Shown here piece by piece: positions 26,264 through 37,300 of a stretch of DNA of 64,000 bases. Under the pieces are notes generated by a model that saw only the letters and a program-made list of their open reading frames with translations, searched no databases and was not told the origin of the DNA. The stretch comes from Methylomagnum ishizawai (GTDB taxonomy: Bacteria > Pseudomonadota > Gammaproteobacteria > Methylococcales > Methylococcaceae): contig NZ_AP019783.1 of NCBI RefSeq assembly GCF_019670005.1, positions 2,940,150-3,004,149 on the forward strand, in the 5' to 3' direction. The translations under genes were made by a program, and so were the position numbers. How positions within the stretch are numbered: the stretch's first letter is position 1; each line of letters begins with the position of its first letter.

Positions 26264-27052
26264 CTAAGCCACCGTCTCCCGCACCTCGAAGGCCATCGAG
26301 AACCGCACCGGGTCCGGGCTTTCCAGCGGGTTGAGCGCCCGCATCCGTCCGATGAAGCTCCGCCCGGCCACGGTGCCCCAGTCCCACGCCACCACGAGTT
26401 CCCCGCCGATTCCGGCCACCCGCTGAATCTCAAGCGCTGCATCGGCCTCCCCATCCTCCAGATACGAAAATCCGATTTTCAATACCCGGTACAGACGCCG
26501 GAGATCGAAATATTCCGCCCCGCCCAAGGACTCTTCGACCACGGTCGGATCCTCGTACCCCAGGCTCCACCCGAAGTCGGGCGGGGTCGGCTCCCATTGC
26601 TGGCCGATGAACACCCGTCCGAATTCCAGGTAGCCCGCCGCGTTGTCCGGGTCCGCGAGATCGATCCGCCAGCACGGCAACCATGCCCCGTGGTCCGGCA
26701 GGACCACGGCCAGTCCCGGTGTCGCCCCATAATCGGCGACCACGGGCCACACCGGCCCCGTGCCGGAATCATAGATCGCCGTCGCATAACTGGAATCTTC
26801 ATAGCCCCGGACCCGGATCGTACCGGTGTCCGTGAGGTTGTGCCCGGCCACCGCCACGAAGGTGACGTAGGGCAATCCCGAACCATTGGGTGGCAAGGTG
26901 ATGTCCACCCGCCCGCCCGATAGGCCCGTGGTCCGCGCCCGCTTGCTCAAACGGCGGTCCTGGATGTTGCCCAAGGGCAAGGTGGCTTCATACGATCCGC
27001 CCGACACGGCGCAACGGTCGATCAGGTTTCTGTAACCCAGGATCAGGGCCAT
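26264..27052 (-). CDS. phage tail-tip associated protein
   Basis: A 262-residue protein, last gene of the tail operon. It is beta-rich, with a central part reminiscent of a discoidin-like sandwich (VTFVAVAGHNLTDTGTIRVRG) and a C-terminal segment ending RALNPLESPDPVRFSMAFEV. Located directly downstream of the large tail-tip protein (one-base gap), so probably a structural tail component or host-contact protein. I cannot assign a named family. Confidence 0.5.
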   Translation of the reverse strand: MALILGYRNLIDRCAVSGGSYEATLPLGNIQDRRLSKRARTTGLSGGRVDITLPPNGSGLPYVTFVAVAGHNLTDTGTIRVRGYEDSSYATAIYDSGTGPVWPVVADYGATPGLAVVLPDHGAWLPCWRIDLADPDNAAGYLEFGRVFIGQQWEPTPPDFGWSLGYEDPTVVEESLGGAEYFDLRRLYRVLKIGFSYLEDGEADAALEIQRVAGIGGELVVAWDWGTVAGRSFIGRMRALNPLESPDPVRFSMAFEVRETVA

Positions 27053-27053
27053 A

Positions 27054-30000
27054 TTATCCCCACAAGGTCAATTCTATATTCCCGGTCCGGTAATCGGGCT
27101 GCAAGCCCAATACCCGGAATAATTTGCCGTCGCCATAACCGAACCGTGGATAGGTGATCTTCACCACATCCATCAAATCCACGGACAACAATTCCGCCAG
27201 CGAGGCATGGGCGGAAACCGTCAAGGTATCGCGGCGGGTACCGTATAGCGCCAGCCGCCGCCCGGCTTCGGTGCCCGCGTCCGCTTGATCCACGAACAGC
27301 CCATCGACGGTCAATACCCCGGCCAACGGATGCACGGTCTTGGTGGAGTTATTAGTGCCGGTGTATGTCCGATACTCCAAAGCGGCCCACGCCTTGCGGT
27401 AATTCGTGGAATCTGGGTCCATATTGGATTGTACGGTATAGTTCTTGCCGTAGTTCATGGCGATTTGATAATAGGGAATCCCGCGCCCGCTATCATTATT
27501 GCTCGATAGCTCAAGCGATGTAATATCCGTCGCCGATAGCTCCAAATCGGGCGTACCGGATGGAGCCGTGAGTATCCCCATCCGCAACCGGCCCAAGCGG
27601 TCGAAGCCATACCACGCCCCGACGCTATTGGCTATCGCATCCATCGCCGCGTCGATATTGGACGCATCTGACAACCAGATACCCAATTCCGCCGAATTAT
27701 CCGCATCCATGGCGGTTATATCCTCATCGACAATATCCCCCGATGACAGGGTATCCGCCCGCAAGGCCAAGGCTTTCAGGATTTGCGCCGCCGTGCGGTC
27801 GCTGGTATCGCCTTGAACCGCATCGCACGTCACCTGCCCTTGCGGGCTGCTGCCCAAGCGGAAACAGCCGCCGCCCGGCCAAGCGCGGTAGGTGCCAGCG
27901 GCGGGCGCGGTGGCCTCCATATCCGCCTGTGAGGCGTAGTCCGCGCCCCTGGTGATCGCCACGCCATCGTCCCAAACCGGGTAGGCCGTGGCCGGGCCAT
28001 CGTTGACTTGATAGATCAAGCGGGAAGCATTCGCCAGCGGCGGGGAAACATTCAGCGCATGCCCCCACAGCTTGGGCTTGAGGTTGCCTTTGATATCGTC
28101 GGTGCCTTCCAGTCCCGAGAGGTCCGCGTCCAGCGCCACGTAATCGACATGCACCTCTCCCCCCGGCTGATGGGTCAACGTGACCCGGCGCGAGCCGGTA
28201 TCCTCCGTGAAAGCCACCGATGCCCCGTCAAGCCGCACCGCCGTGAAATCCAGGAGGGTCCCGGACGATTTGCCCCAGGTCAGGCCGGACACGTGGCTCA
28301 TCGCCTCATCCGCCGTGGCCTGGAATCGCACTACGTCCGCCGTGACGGCAAGGCCGGTCAGATCGTCAAGGTCCACATCGGTTTGGGCCGGGTCCATGCC
28401 GGGCGGCACGGTAATCACCAAATCCGTCAGCGCCACCCCGCCGACCCGGACGGCTGCGACATATTGCCCGCTGAAATTAAGCGCGCATCGATAGGTGGAC
28501 CCGGACACATGAGACGCGGACAGCCAATACGCGCTAGCATCCTCTGGCGAGTCATAGCGGTTGTACATGAGGAATTCGACCGCCAGCGGCAAGGGATGGG
28601 CGATAGTCACCGAACAGCCGGTTAAATCGGTAGTAGCCGCCGCCGTGGTGGACGCTATTTCGATATTGGATAGGGATTGCGCGTAAGCGCCACCATAGGC
28701 GTCCAAGCGGGCAAACGCGAATTTGGCGGTTCCGTCGCAGGTTCCGGTAAGATTGGCGGAACTGGCCGGGCCGATATAATCGGCCCGCACATCGAATGTG
28801 GACGCGGGCAAAGCGATGTCGCCGCTGTCCAAATCCACCGAATAGCCGGACACCGCATCGCCGTCATACCGTACCCCGCCGACCGAGATCAAGTCATGGT
28901 TCAGCGTCCAGGTCAGCCCGTCCTTCCAATCCGCCACGGCGGTACCGGATATTTCGACCGTCCTTGCGTTATTACCGGCATATTTCACGGTTTGGACCGG
29001 GACGGCCAGTTCCGCCATCCGGTCGCGGATACGCCAAGTTATCCGCGTCAATGAATATTCGGCTTGCTCCATGGTGCCGACAAATACCGTGGTGAATTCG
29101 GATAAGGGTTTATCGCCATATCCGGCCAAAATCCTGATTTGCCTGCCATCGAAAGCGTAATCCATGAGATAGTCCAAGTCGCCGGTATTGATGGCCTCGA
29201 CTATCCCGAATCCCACCGTTGATTTCCCGCCCGTGGTTTTGTCGGAAAACACGTCGCGGCGCATAAGTCCGGGTTGCAATAACCGCGCTTCGTAATGGGT
29301 GTGCGGCGGATCGTCGGATGCGCCCGTGGTATAGCCGGACGTTGAAAGGCGAAGGACTATCGTTGAACCGGGTTTATAGCCGGTGATTTCCACCAGGTAT
29401 TCGGTGATGGGCTGGGGCGGCGGGGGAGTTATCAAGTCCCGCACTGTAAGGCTGGCCGTGGCCGTCGATTCACAAGCCGCGCTACCGGATAGGGGTACGC
29501 CCACGGACAGAGCGGCGGTGGCGGTCGCTTCGCAGGATGCGCTACCGGCCAGCGGCGCGTCCACCGACAGGGTGGCGCTGGCCGTGGCTTCACAGGTGGC
29601 GCTACCGGATAGCGCCACGCCCACGGATAGGACGGCGCTGGCCATGGCTTCACAGGTGGCGCTCCCCGAGAGCGCCACGCCCCCCCCACCACCACCGCCA
29701 GCCACCGGCACGATAATGGTGCGGGGTGCGAGCAGTTGCCAGGGGTTGGCGCATAGGGCGGTCAAGTCGGTGTCGGATAGCGCCCGGCCCGCCCACATCG
29801 CCGCCAGCATGATCCGTGAGCCTGTAGATGAATAAAGGGGGTTTGGACCTAAAACCCATTTACTGCTCGACCCCAGCGCAAAACCGGATATTCCAGTCCC
29901 CCCCGACCATGTGGATATATCAAGCACCCCGTTATGCGCTATGGTCAATTCATTCGGACGCACCCGTAGCAACACCACGGACAGCTTATTCGCTACGGGG

Positions 30001-30431
30001 GCCAGGGAGGATGTCCTATAGGTGTCACTCCCAATGCCAGTATCCCTGATGATGCTGAAAACCGCGCCGCCGCTAGTAATCCCCATAACACGGTCGCAAG
30101 CGCCCGTATTACTGGCGTCTCCCGACGATTCCACCCCGCAAAACACTTGGGATGTAATTGCGGATGGGATGACAACCACCATCGTGGTTGATTCCTGCGG
30201 TCGGCGTTCATCGACAGGAAGCGATGGACTGGATAGGTAGGCGCTGGTACTCGTAATAAGGCATGGCCCATCGGCCAACAGCACGGGCGTGGTGGTGTCG
30301 TTCGCGGGCGTGAAATTACGCTGGACCGTGGGGCCGCAAACATAAGACAGCCCCGAGGCGAGGGAACTGCCCCAATCAACGGGCGCGGGCGCGGGGGGCA
30401 CGGACACCCGTGGGTAGTTGAGGCGGGCCAT
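27054..30431 (-). CDS. large phage tail-tip / fibre protein
   Basis: A 1125-residue structural protein. The N-terminal about 240 residues look like a concanavalin/LamG-type jelly roll (TTMVVVIPSAITSQVFCGVE, later ALWAGRALSDTDLTAL-like end). Four 20-residue repeats follow. From about 340 on there are beta-rich hub-like domains (GKSTVGFGIVEAINTGDLDYLMDYAFDGRQIRILAGYG). The C-terminal part with DVVKITYPRFGYGDGKLFRVLGLQPDYRTG resembles tail-tip hub ends. Likely the central tip or receptor-binding protein. Confidence 0.6.
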   Translation of the reverse strand: MARLNYPRVSVPPAPAPVDWGSSLASGLSYVCGPTVQRNFTPANDTTTPVLLADGPCLITSTSAYLSSPSLPVDERRPQESTTMVVVIPSAITSQVFCGVESSGDASNTGACDRVMGITSGGAVFSIIRDTGIGSDTYRTSSLAPVANKLSVVLLRVRPNELTIAHNGVLDISTWSGGTGISGFALGSSSKWVLGPNPLYSSTGSRIMLAAMWAGRALSDTDLTALCANPWQLLAPRTIIVPVAGGGGGGGVALSGSATCEAMASAVLSVGVALSGSATCEATASATLSVDAPLAGSASCEATATAALSVGVPLSGSAACESTATASLTVRDLITPPPPQPITEYLVEITGYKPGSTIVLRLSTSGYTTGASDDPPHTHYEARLLQPGLMRRDVFSDKTTGGKSTVGFGIVEAINTGDLDYLMDYAFDGRQIRILAGYGDKPLSEFTTVFVGTMEQAEYSLTRITWRIRDRMAELAVPVQTVKYAGNNARTVEISGTAVADWKDGLTWTLNHDLISVGGVRYDGDAVSGYSVDLDSGDIALPASTFDVRADYIGPASSANLTGTCDGTAKFAFARLDAYGGAYAQSLSNIEIASTTAAATTDLTGCSVTIAHPLPLAVEFLMYNRYDSPEDASAYWLSASHVSGSTYRCALNFSGQYVAAVRVGGVALTDLVITVPPGMDPAQTDVDLDDLTGLAVTADVVRFQATADEAMSHVSGLTWGKSSGTLLDFTAVRLDGASVAFTEDTGSRRVTLTHQPGGEVHVDYVALDADLSGLEGTDDIKGNLKPKLWGHALNVSPPLANASRLIYQVNDGPATAYPVWDDGVAITRGADYASQADMEATAPAAGTYRAWPGGGCFRLGSSPQGQVTCDAVQGDTSDRTAAQILKALALRADTLSSGDIVDEDITAMDADNSAELGIWLSDASNIDAAMDAIANSVGAWYGFDRLGRLRMGILTAPSGTPDLELSATDITSLELSSNNDSGRGIPYYQIAMNYGKNYTVQSNMDPDSTNYRKAWAALEYRTYTGTNNSTKTVHPLAGVLTVDGLFVDQADAGTEAGRRLALYGTRRDTLTVSAHASLAELLSVDLMDVVKITYPRFGYGDGKLFRVLGLQPDYRTGNIELTLWG
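29440..29682 (-). repeat. four tandem 60-bp coding repeats in tail-tip gene
   Basis: Four consecutive 20-residue units, each close to LSGSATCEATASATLSV plus a short linker, are encoded here with about 60-base periodicity. Each unit has one cysteine at the same place. Ala, Ser and Thr dominate, suggesting a flexible stalk between the N-terminal sandwich and the rest of the tip protein. Copy number may vary by slippage. Confidence 0.75.
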
Positions 30432-30434
30432 ATC

Positions 30435-30863
30435 CTAGGTCAGCTCTTGGTAATAGACCGAATTGCCGCTGCCGGACAACGCCGCCCCGGTTTCGTTTTT
30501 TGCGATGAGTTTGACGCTACGGAATGGCGTACATCCGAGCGCCGCCGCCAGCGAGAACACGCGGGTTTGCGCGGCGCTGCTCGTGTTGCATGGCAAATCC
30601 CCGATCAAGTGCAGGTTGGGTTCATCCGTTGTCGTGCTGCCCGAGGCGGGGCCGCTCTCGAAGTTGGTGCCGTCCAAGCTCAACTGCGCGAACAGCCGGA
30701 CCCGCTTGTTGCCGGATACCGTGCCCGGCGTGCAGGTGAACTCGATATGCACGTCGTAGGGATTGTTGGCGCTGTTGTTGAGCGTGCCCAGTACGACATA
30801 GGTGCTGTTCGCCAGGGAGTTGTGCGCCGAGGTGGTCAGCGAGGTGCGCGTGCCGTAGGTCAT
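30435..30863 (-). CDS. phage structural protein, unknown
   Basis: A 142-residue beta-rich protein (VVLGTLNNSANNPYDVHIEFTC, RVRLFAQLSLDGTNFE) between the tail tip and another small tail gene, in the same minus-strand operon with very short gaps. The phrase pattern (sample counts, noise-like strands) resembles small tail or fibre accessory proteins. No family recognised. Confidence 0.5.
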   Translation of the reverse strand: MTYGTRTSLTTSAHNSLANSTYVVLGTLNNSANNPYDVHIEFTCTPGTVSGNKRVRLFAQLSLDGTNFESGPASGSTTTDEPNLHLIGDLPCNTSSAAQTRVFSLAAALGCTPFRSVKLIAKNETGAALSGSGNSVYYQELT

Positions 30864-30872
30864 GCCGCCCCC

Positions 30873-31292
30873 TTAATTATCGATCTGGATCGAGAGCGAC
30901 CCGATGGCGATGGAGGGCGCGGAATTGGTCGAAAGCACCGTTTGGGCCGTGTCCAACGCGCCCCAGAACAGCATGTTGCCGCTGGAACTGGCATCGAAGA
31001 TCGCGAAGTAGCCGAAGCTGGACCCGCCATTCCAATGCCCACCTGACGGCGCGGGGAAGGTGATCGCGGTCCCGTTGGCGACGGTGCCGTTGTTGCCGGT
31101 GGGACCGGCCCAGTTGGTCGAGTTGCAGGTCACACCGACACGGGCGTAGCCGTTGCCGGATAGCTCGGTGAAGGAACCATCCGCGCCCGCCGTGCCCAGG
31201 GCGACGTAGACGGTGGTGGGGCCGGTATAAGCCGAATTCTGGAAGATATGGGCCAATAGCGCGGCCTCAAGATAATTACTCATCGCGGACAT
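30873..31292 (-). CDS. phage tail fibre-like small protein
   Basis: A 139-residue protein with the pattern SNYLEAALLAHIFQ, TVYVALGTA, GNGYARV and FGYFAIFDASSSGNMLFWG. This combination is common in a family of small phage tail-fibre-like proteins that occur downstream of tape measure genes. Start could be 31292 or the ATG three codons later at 31283. Its place between the tape measure and tail-tip genes supports a structural tail role. Confidence 0.55.
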   Translation of the reverse strand: MSAMSNYLEAALLAHIFQNSAYTGPTTVYVALGTAGADGSFTELSGNGYARVGVTCNSTNWAGPTGNNGTVANGTAITFPAPSGGHWNGGSSFGYFAIFDASSSGNMLFWGALDTAQTVLSTNSAPSIAIGSLSIQIDN

Positions 31293-31300
31293 ATAAATAC

Positions 31301-34300
31301 CTACATTGCTTTCGCTAGTTTGTTATTGGATTCCAAAGTGGTTAATCTGCCATCTATTGAAGTCAGCAATTTAACCAGCATTTGGTATCCGGCTTGGTCC
31401 ACTTTGATACCGGCTTGCAGGGCGTCCCGCTGGCCGGTCATCGTGGTTTGGAATACTTTTATCAACCCATCAATATCGGTTTGCTGCGAGATAGCGGGCA
31501 CCACTACCGGCGCGGCGCTGGACGGCGGACGGAAATCCACCCGGCCCACCGCCCCACCCGCCGCAAACCGGGCCGGAGCCGGGGCATCGGCATTGAGCGT
31601 CACCGGCTCGCCCCGGAGGGCGCGGTCCAGCGCGGCCACGCCATTCCGGCGCACCAGGTCGGCGGTGAACACATACTCGCCATCCGACAGCCACGCCGGG
31701 ATGCTGTCCGAGGTGCCGGTGCCCGGACCGCGTACCCGGCCCCCACCCGCCAACCGCTTCACCTCCCAGTTATCGTCCGCCCGGTAGCCTTTGGGCTTGA
31801 GGTTGTCCACTCTCAGGTTGAAGGGCGACTCCCTGATTTCCTTGACGATGGAATCCACCTGGGAAGCCCAATAGTCCCGCCACTCTTTCCGGCCCTCCTT
31901 CGCCGCCGCCCGCAATTCCTTTTGGGCTGCGTCGATCCGTGTTTGGAATTCGAGGGCGGCGGCTTCCCGCTTGGTTTGGGTTTCGGCGGCGGACGTGTTG
32001 GCATCGTTGACGGCCTGCACCCCCCGCACCGTGCCGGGTTGGTTGGCGGCGGCGGTTTCGGCGGCGGACGTGTGGGCCGCGTTGGTGTCGGTGGCGCTGG
32101 CCGCGCTGGCCGGGGCCGCGCCCGCCGCCCGGTCCTGGGCGTATTGGGCCAGGGCGGCGGACAGCGTGGTCAAGCCGCCCGCCACGTCCTGCAAAGCGGT
32201 GGTGTTGCCGTCCAGGGATTGGATTTGCCGTTCCGCGCTGGAAAGCTGGCCTTCGGTCTGCGCGGCCAGCCCGGACAGGCCGGTCTTGACCCAGGCCAAA
32301 TCCGATTGATAGGCCATGGACGAGGCGTTGTAATCCCGCGATGCGGCCAGCAAGGTATCCGCCGCCCCCTGCACTTTGCCCTGGGCATCGCTATCGCCCG
32401 CCCGCGCCTTGCCCAGCAAGGCGGTGAATTGGTCCTTGGCGTTGCGGTATTTGGCTTCCGGGGATAGGGTCGGATCGTTGACCGCCAGCCCGGCCACGTA
32501 GTCCCGCCAACTTTTGGCTTGGTCCTTCATCCGGCTATAGGCGTCCTTCACCGCGGTGAAAGAGGCGTCCGCGCTGCTTTGGACCGATGCGGTCAATTCG
32601 TCGAACGATCCGGCCAGGGTGATGACGCCCCCGAACAGCTTTTGCCCCGCTTCGGTGCTGGTATCGATCCCGGACACCAAATCGCGGAAGCCCTGGCGGG
32701 TGGTGGGCATCTTGAGGCCGAACCGGGTGAATTCCGCCGCCAGGGCGTTCCAGCCCCCCGTAACCCGCTCGCCTTCGGTTAGGAACTTGTCCCGGTAGGT
32801 CTGGAGACTCGATAGGAATTCGGACACCCCGCCCGCCGCGTTGGTCATGTCGCGGGAAATACCGGAGGTATCCAGGCCAGCGGTCAGGAAGATGGTGCGG
32901 GCGGCGGTCAGGCTCTTGTAGGCGGAAACCAGGTCTTCCGCCGACCCGGTGGCCCCGTCGATGAACTTCCCGACGCTGCTGCCCAGTTCCGCCGTGGCGA
33001 TGGACTGGCGGACGATTTCCGCCGCCACGTCGCCGTTTTTGTTGGCGATGGCCTTGTAGTCGATGGCCGCGATACCCAGCCCTTCCAGTTCGCCCGTGGC
33101 CCGGTTGACGCCTTCCGCCACCCGCGTCAAGGTTTTGAAATAGCCCTCCCCCACGGCCTGGAATTGCCGCAGGCCGGGCACGAAGCGGCGGGCCATGCGG
33201 TCGGATTCGGAGGAAAACAGGGCGGATACCTGTTTCGTGATTTCGTCGCCGGACAGCCCTTGCAGCGACAAGCGCCCGAAGTCGATTTTGAAGCCCTTCA
33301 GGCGGCGCGTGAAATCGGCGGTGCCCAGGTCGAAAGCGGAGCCAGCGGCGACCAGCCCGTCGCGGATGGAGCGGATGGTTTTGGTGAATTCCCGTTCCAC
33401 CCCGCTATCGAGTTCCGAGAATACGGTTTTCATCGAACTGGAAACCGTCATCCCGAACGCCTTGGTTTCGGTTTTGATGTCGGTGTAGACCTGCCCCTGG
33501 AATCCGTTTTTCAGGACGCTGGAAAGGGTTTGTTGTGGATCGGCGGTAATCCCATAATCGGTAATGGTGCGGGTCCGCTTCATTAAGAAGTTGGTCAGCA
33601 TCATTCCGGGGTCCAAAAACGCGGGAAGTCCTATCCCGTTGGTGAACTGCCCCGGCTGGGTGATCGTGGCCGGGGCCACGCCCCGGACGATGCTGGCCGA
33701 TACCCCGCCCATGGCCGCGTCGATGCTTTCCAAAGCACGGAGCATTCCCGCGCTGTAGTCGAGGTCGGTGCTGGAATTCTGCTTGAGGATGTCCAAGGAT
33801 TGGGCGATGGAATCCGATTGGGCGGTGGAGTCGCCGAACACGGTCCCGGTGCCGGTTTTGGCGGTGGGCGACAGGGCGGCGCTCCCGGAACCGGACCCGG
33901 AACCGGACGCGCCGGTTTGGATGCCCATGCTGGCGACCATCGCGGCCACGCCCACAGCGCGGGGAATCGCGGTGTAAACGTCGCCGTCGCGCAATTGGTG
34001 GATTACCGCACCAATGCCCTCAACGATGTTGAGGGCTTGCGCCACCGCCCCGAACGCGCCCGCCGCCGCCGACATGGACTCATAGCCCGCCGTGCCTTCC
34101 TTATACATGCCCCGCAGGGTCACGGCGGTTTTCGCCAGTATATTGAAACTACTGGCGGCGGTTTCGGTATTCTTTTGGGTATTGTAAAAGTCTTCGTTTA
34201 CCGGGTCTTGGGTAGAAAGTTCCTTATACTTCGCGCCGATTTGATCTATTTGTTTCGCATATTCCATGATGCTGACGGACAGATCGGCGAAGGCGTTATG

Positions 34301-37300
34301 CTGCTGCCCGGTAATCTCCCGCCACGTTTCGGCATAATCCTGTTGCCGCTGTAGGGTTTGGTCCCAAATCGCGTTCATCCGCAATTGTTCTTCGGAGACC
34401 TTTTGCACGGACCCGGCGATTTCCTCGTTTTTCGCCTTGAGTTCCTGGGTTTTGGCGATGCTGGCCTGGATTCCCGGCAATTCCCCCGCGCCCACCGATT
34501 CCGCCGCCGTGCGCGAGCTTTCCGCCGTGGCTTTGATAGTGCCCAGTTCCCGCTTGGACGCGCTCCGGGCCTTCGCCTCCGTCAATTGGTTGTTGAGGTC
34601 GATTTGGAATTGCAATTCCCGGTTGATACCCTGGATATACTCGGCTTCCTTCCGCTTGGCGTCGATGACCGCTTGCCCGGCGCTGGTTTCCTTCGCGGCC
34701 AAATCCAGGTCGATCCCGCGCCGGTCTTCGGCCAGGAGTTTCAAGGCGGCATCGATGCCTTCCTGTTCCGCTTTCAGCCGGTTGGTTTCCGATAGGCTGA
34801 GTTTGTACTGTTCGGCGGCGCTCAATTGTTGGGCGATGCCATCGCGGCGGGCCTGTAGGGTGGTTTCTTCGTCGCCCACCTGCTGCCGTTGGATCGCCGC
34901 CTCTTGCCGGTAGTAGCCGATTTGGGCGTCCCTGGATTGCTCCAACAGTTTGAGCTTATCGGTGTAGCGGGTGGCCCCGTCGATCTTGGCACGGTCGGCT
35001 TCGAGGGCGGCGGCGCGTTCCTGTTCGATCCGGGCGATTTCGTTGCGGCCCTGGGATTCGTCCAGCCGCGCCCGGTTTTCGCTGGCCGCTATCCCTTGAT
35101 CAATACCGGCCTTGAATTGCTCCCAAGCGTTATCGATTTCCTTTTGACGGCTGGCCGATTCCTCGAAAGGCAAGCCGCCCGGATATTTGGCTAGGAACTC
35201 GTTATAATATTTACTGACTGTAGCAACATAATTCTGGGTTTCCTTGATATTGGGGACCACGCCCTTTTCCAGGGATTTATTGTTTTCCCCGGCATTATAG
35301 CCAGCGGCGGCAAGGCGCAAATCTCCATGGAATTTGGCAAGAATGTTGCGGAGATAACGCATTCCGCCGTCGATATTCTCATCGACATTGGCCGGGTCCA
35401 CCCCATACCGTTTCGCGGTGGCTGGCATCGTTTGCATAACGCCTACGGCCCGCGCTCCAGTCTTGGTGGGCGAACCCAATTTAAGGCTTCCATCCGCATT
35501 GTATTGGGCAAACCCGGATTCGGTTTTAGCGATAGCCAGGGCGAAGGCTTCGGGGACTTGATATTTCTTGGCCGCTTCCGCCACCTTCAGCATGATTTGG
35601 TCGGTGGTGGGCTTGATGACCTGGGATACCGTAGAGGCGGATGGCGCGGTGCTGGGACCGAACCCTTTTTCCATCATCCGCTTGAGGTCGGCTTCATAGG
35701 CTTTGGCCTGGGCATCTTCGGATAATCCATGGTTGAAAATATCCGGCAAGAAATCGCCCTTGGGTATCTTGGCGAGCGCGTCCCCCAAATCCTTGACCAA
35801 ATCCACGAACTTATTGAAGCCGCCCACTTCGATACGGGCGATGGTCATTATCGGGTCGGCTACCGCGCTGAAATTATCCGCCACCCTGGATAATTCCCCG
35901 GCCAGTTGGGCGCTGGACCCGCTGGCTTGGTCCGCCTTGCCGATGTAGGCCAGGGCCGCGTTTTCGATCTTTTGCCATGCGCCGCCGATGGTGGTGGGCA
36001 TGGACGCGGCTTCCCGCCGCAAGACTTCGGATTGGGACAGGATGGCCTTGATGACCTTTTCGGCGGTCAGGTCGCCCTGTTCCGCCATCTTCCGCAACGA
36101 TCCGATGGGCACCTTGAGACCATCGGCCAGCGCCTTGGCGAGCCGGGGCGAGTTCTCCATGATGCTGTTGAACTCGTCGCCCCGCAGGACGCCGGATTGC
36201 AGGGCTTGGGCGAATTGCTGGATTCCCGCCGCGCCGGACGTGGCGGTAGCGCCGCTGAGCCGCAGGGCCATCCCGATATCGTCGGTCAAGGCCAAGCCCT
36301 GTTGCTGGGTCATGCCCAGGTCGCGCATGGACCCGGCCACTTTGGTATACAGCCCCGCCGTTTCCTCCAACGAGGTCATATTGCGCTGGGCGATGCCGAA
36401 CAGGGCCGATTCCGCCGTGGTGAATTCCTTCTGCGAGGTGGTGGCGAGTTTGAGGCGGGCCGAGAGATTGGCCCATCCGTCCGCCGCCCCGGCCAGTTGT
36501 TTCGCGGTCGAAACCACGGCCACGCCCGCCAGGGCGTTGCGGGCCATGCCGTACAGCCCGGCCTCCCGGTTGAGGTTCTTTTGCGCCTGGGACGCGCCCG
36601 CGAGTTCATCGCGGAGCGCCTTCACCTGGGTCCGCGCCGCCGCTTGGGCGCGGGCCAATTCCTGCCCGGACGCCCGGCCCGAGGTCGCCAGGGTTTGGTA
36701 AGCGGCCCGGACCTTGGCAATATCCGCCTCGATTTCCGCGCCGCCCCGGATGCCCAGCGTGGTGCGGGAATCGGCGATGGGTGTCGCCACGTTGCCCCGT
36801 AGCTCGGTTTTGAGCGCTTTCACCTTGTCCGCCGTCGCCTGCTCGGCGCGGGCCAGCTCGCGCAGGGACGCTTGGCCGGACGCCGCGAGATCGGCATAGG
36901 CCGCTTTCACGGCGCGGATGTCGGCGACGATTTCAGCGGAACTGCGGATACCCAATATCTCGCGGGCACCGATAGCGGCGGCACCGGCACGGCGGGGATC
37001 GGAAGCCATGCCGAACGCGCTCCATTGCTTTGCGGCCTGTTGCTGCTGTGAAGCCTGTTGCTTGGCTTGGACTTGCGCGGCGACAGCGGCCATACCGACC
37101 GCAACCCATTGTTGAACGGCGTGCTGTTGCGCGGCCTGCTGTTGGGCTTGCGCTTGGGCGGTGATGCCCGTACCGAAGCCCTGCCACGCCTTGCCGGTAG
37201 CGGCGGCGCTGCTTTGCGCCTTGAGGGCTTGGGCCGTGGCCTGCGCCTGCTTTTCCAGGCGGGCGGATTCGGCGGTGGCGGCGGCAAGGTTGGCCCGTTG

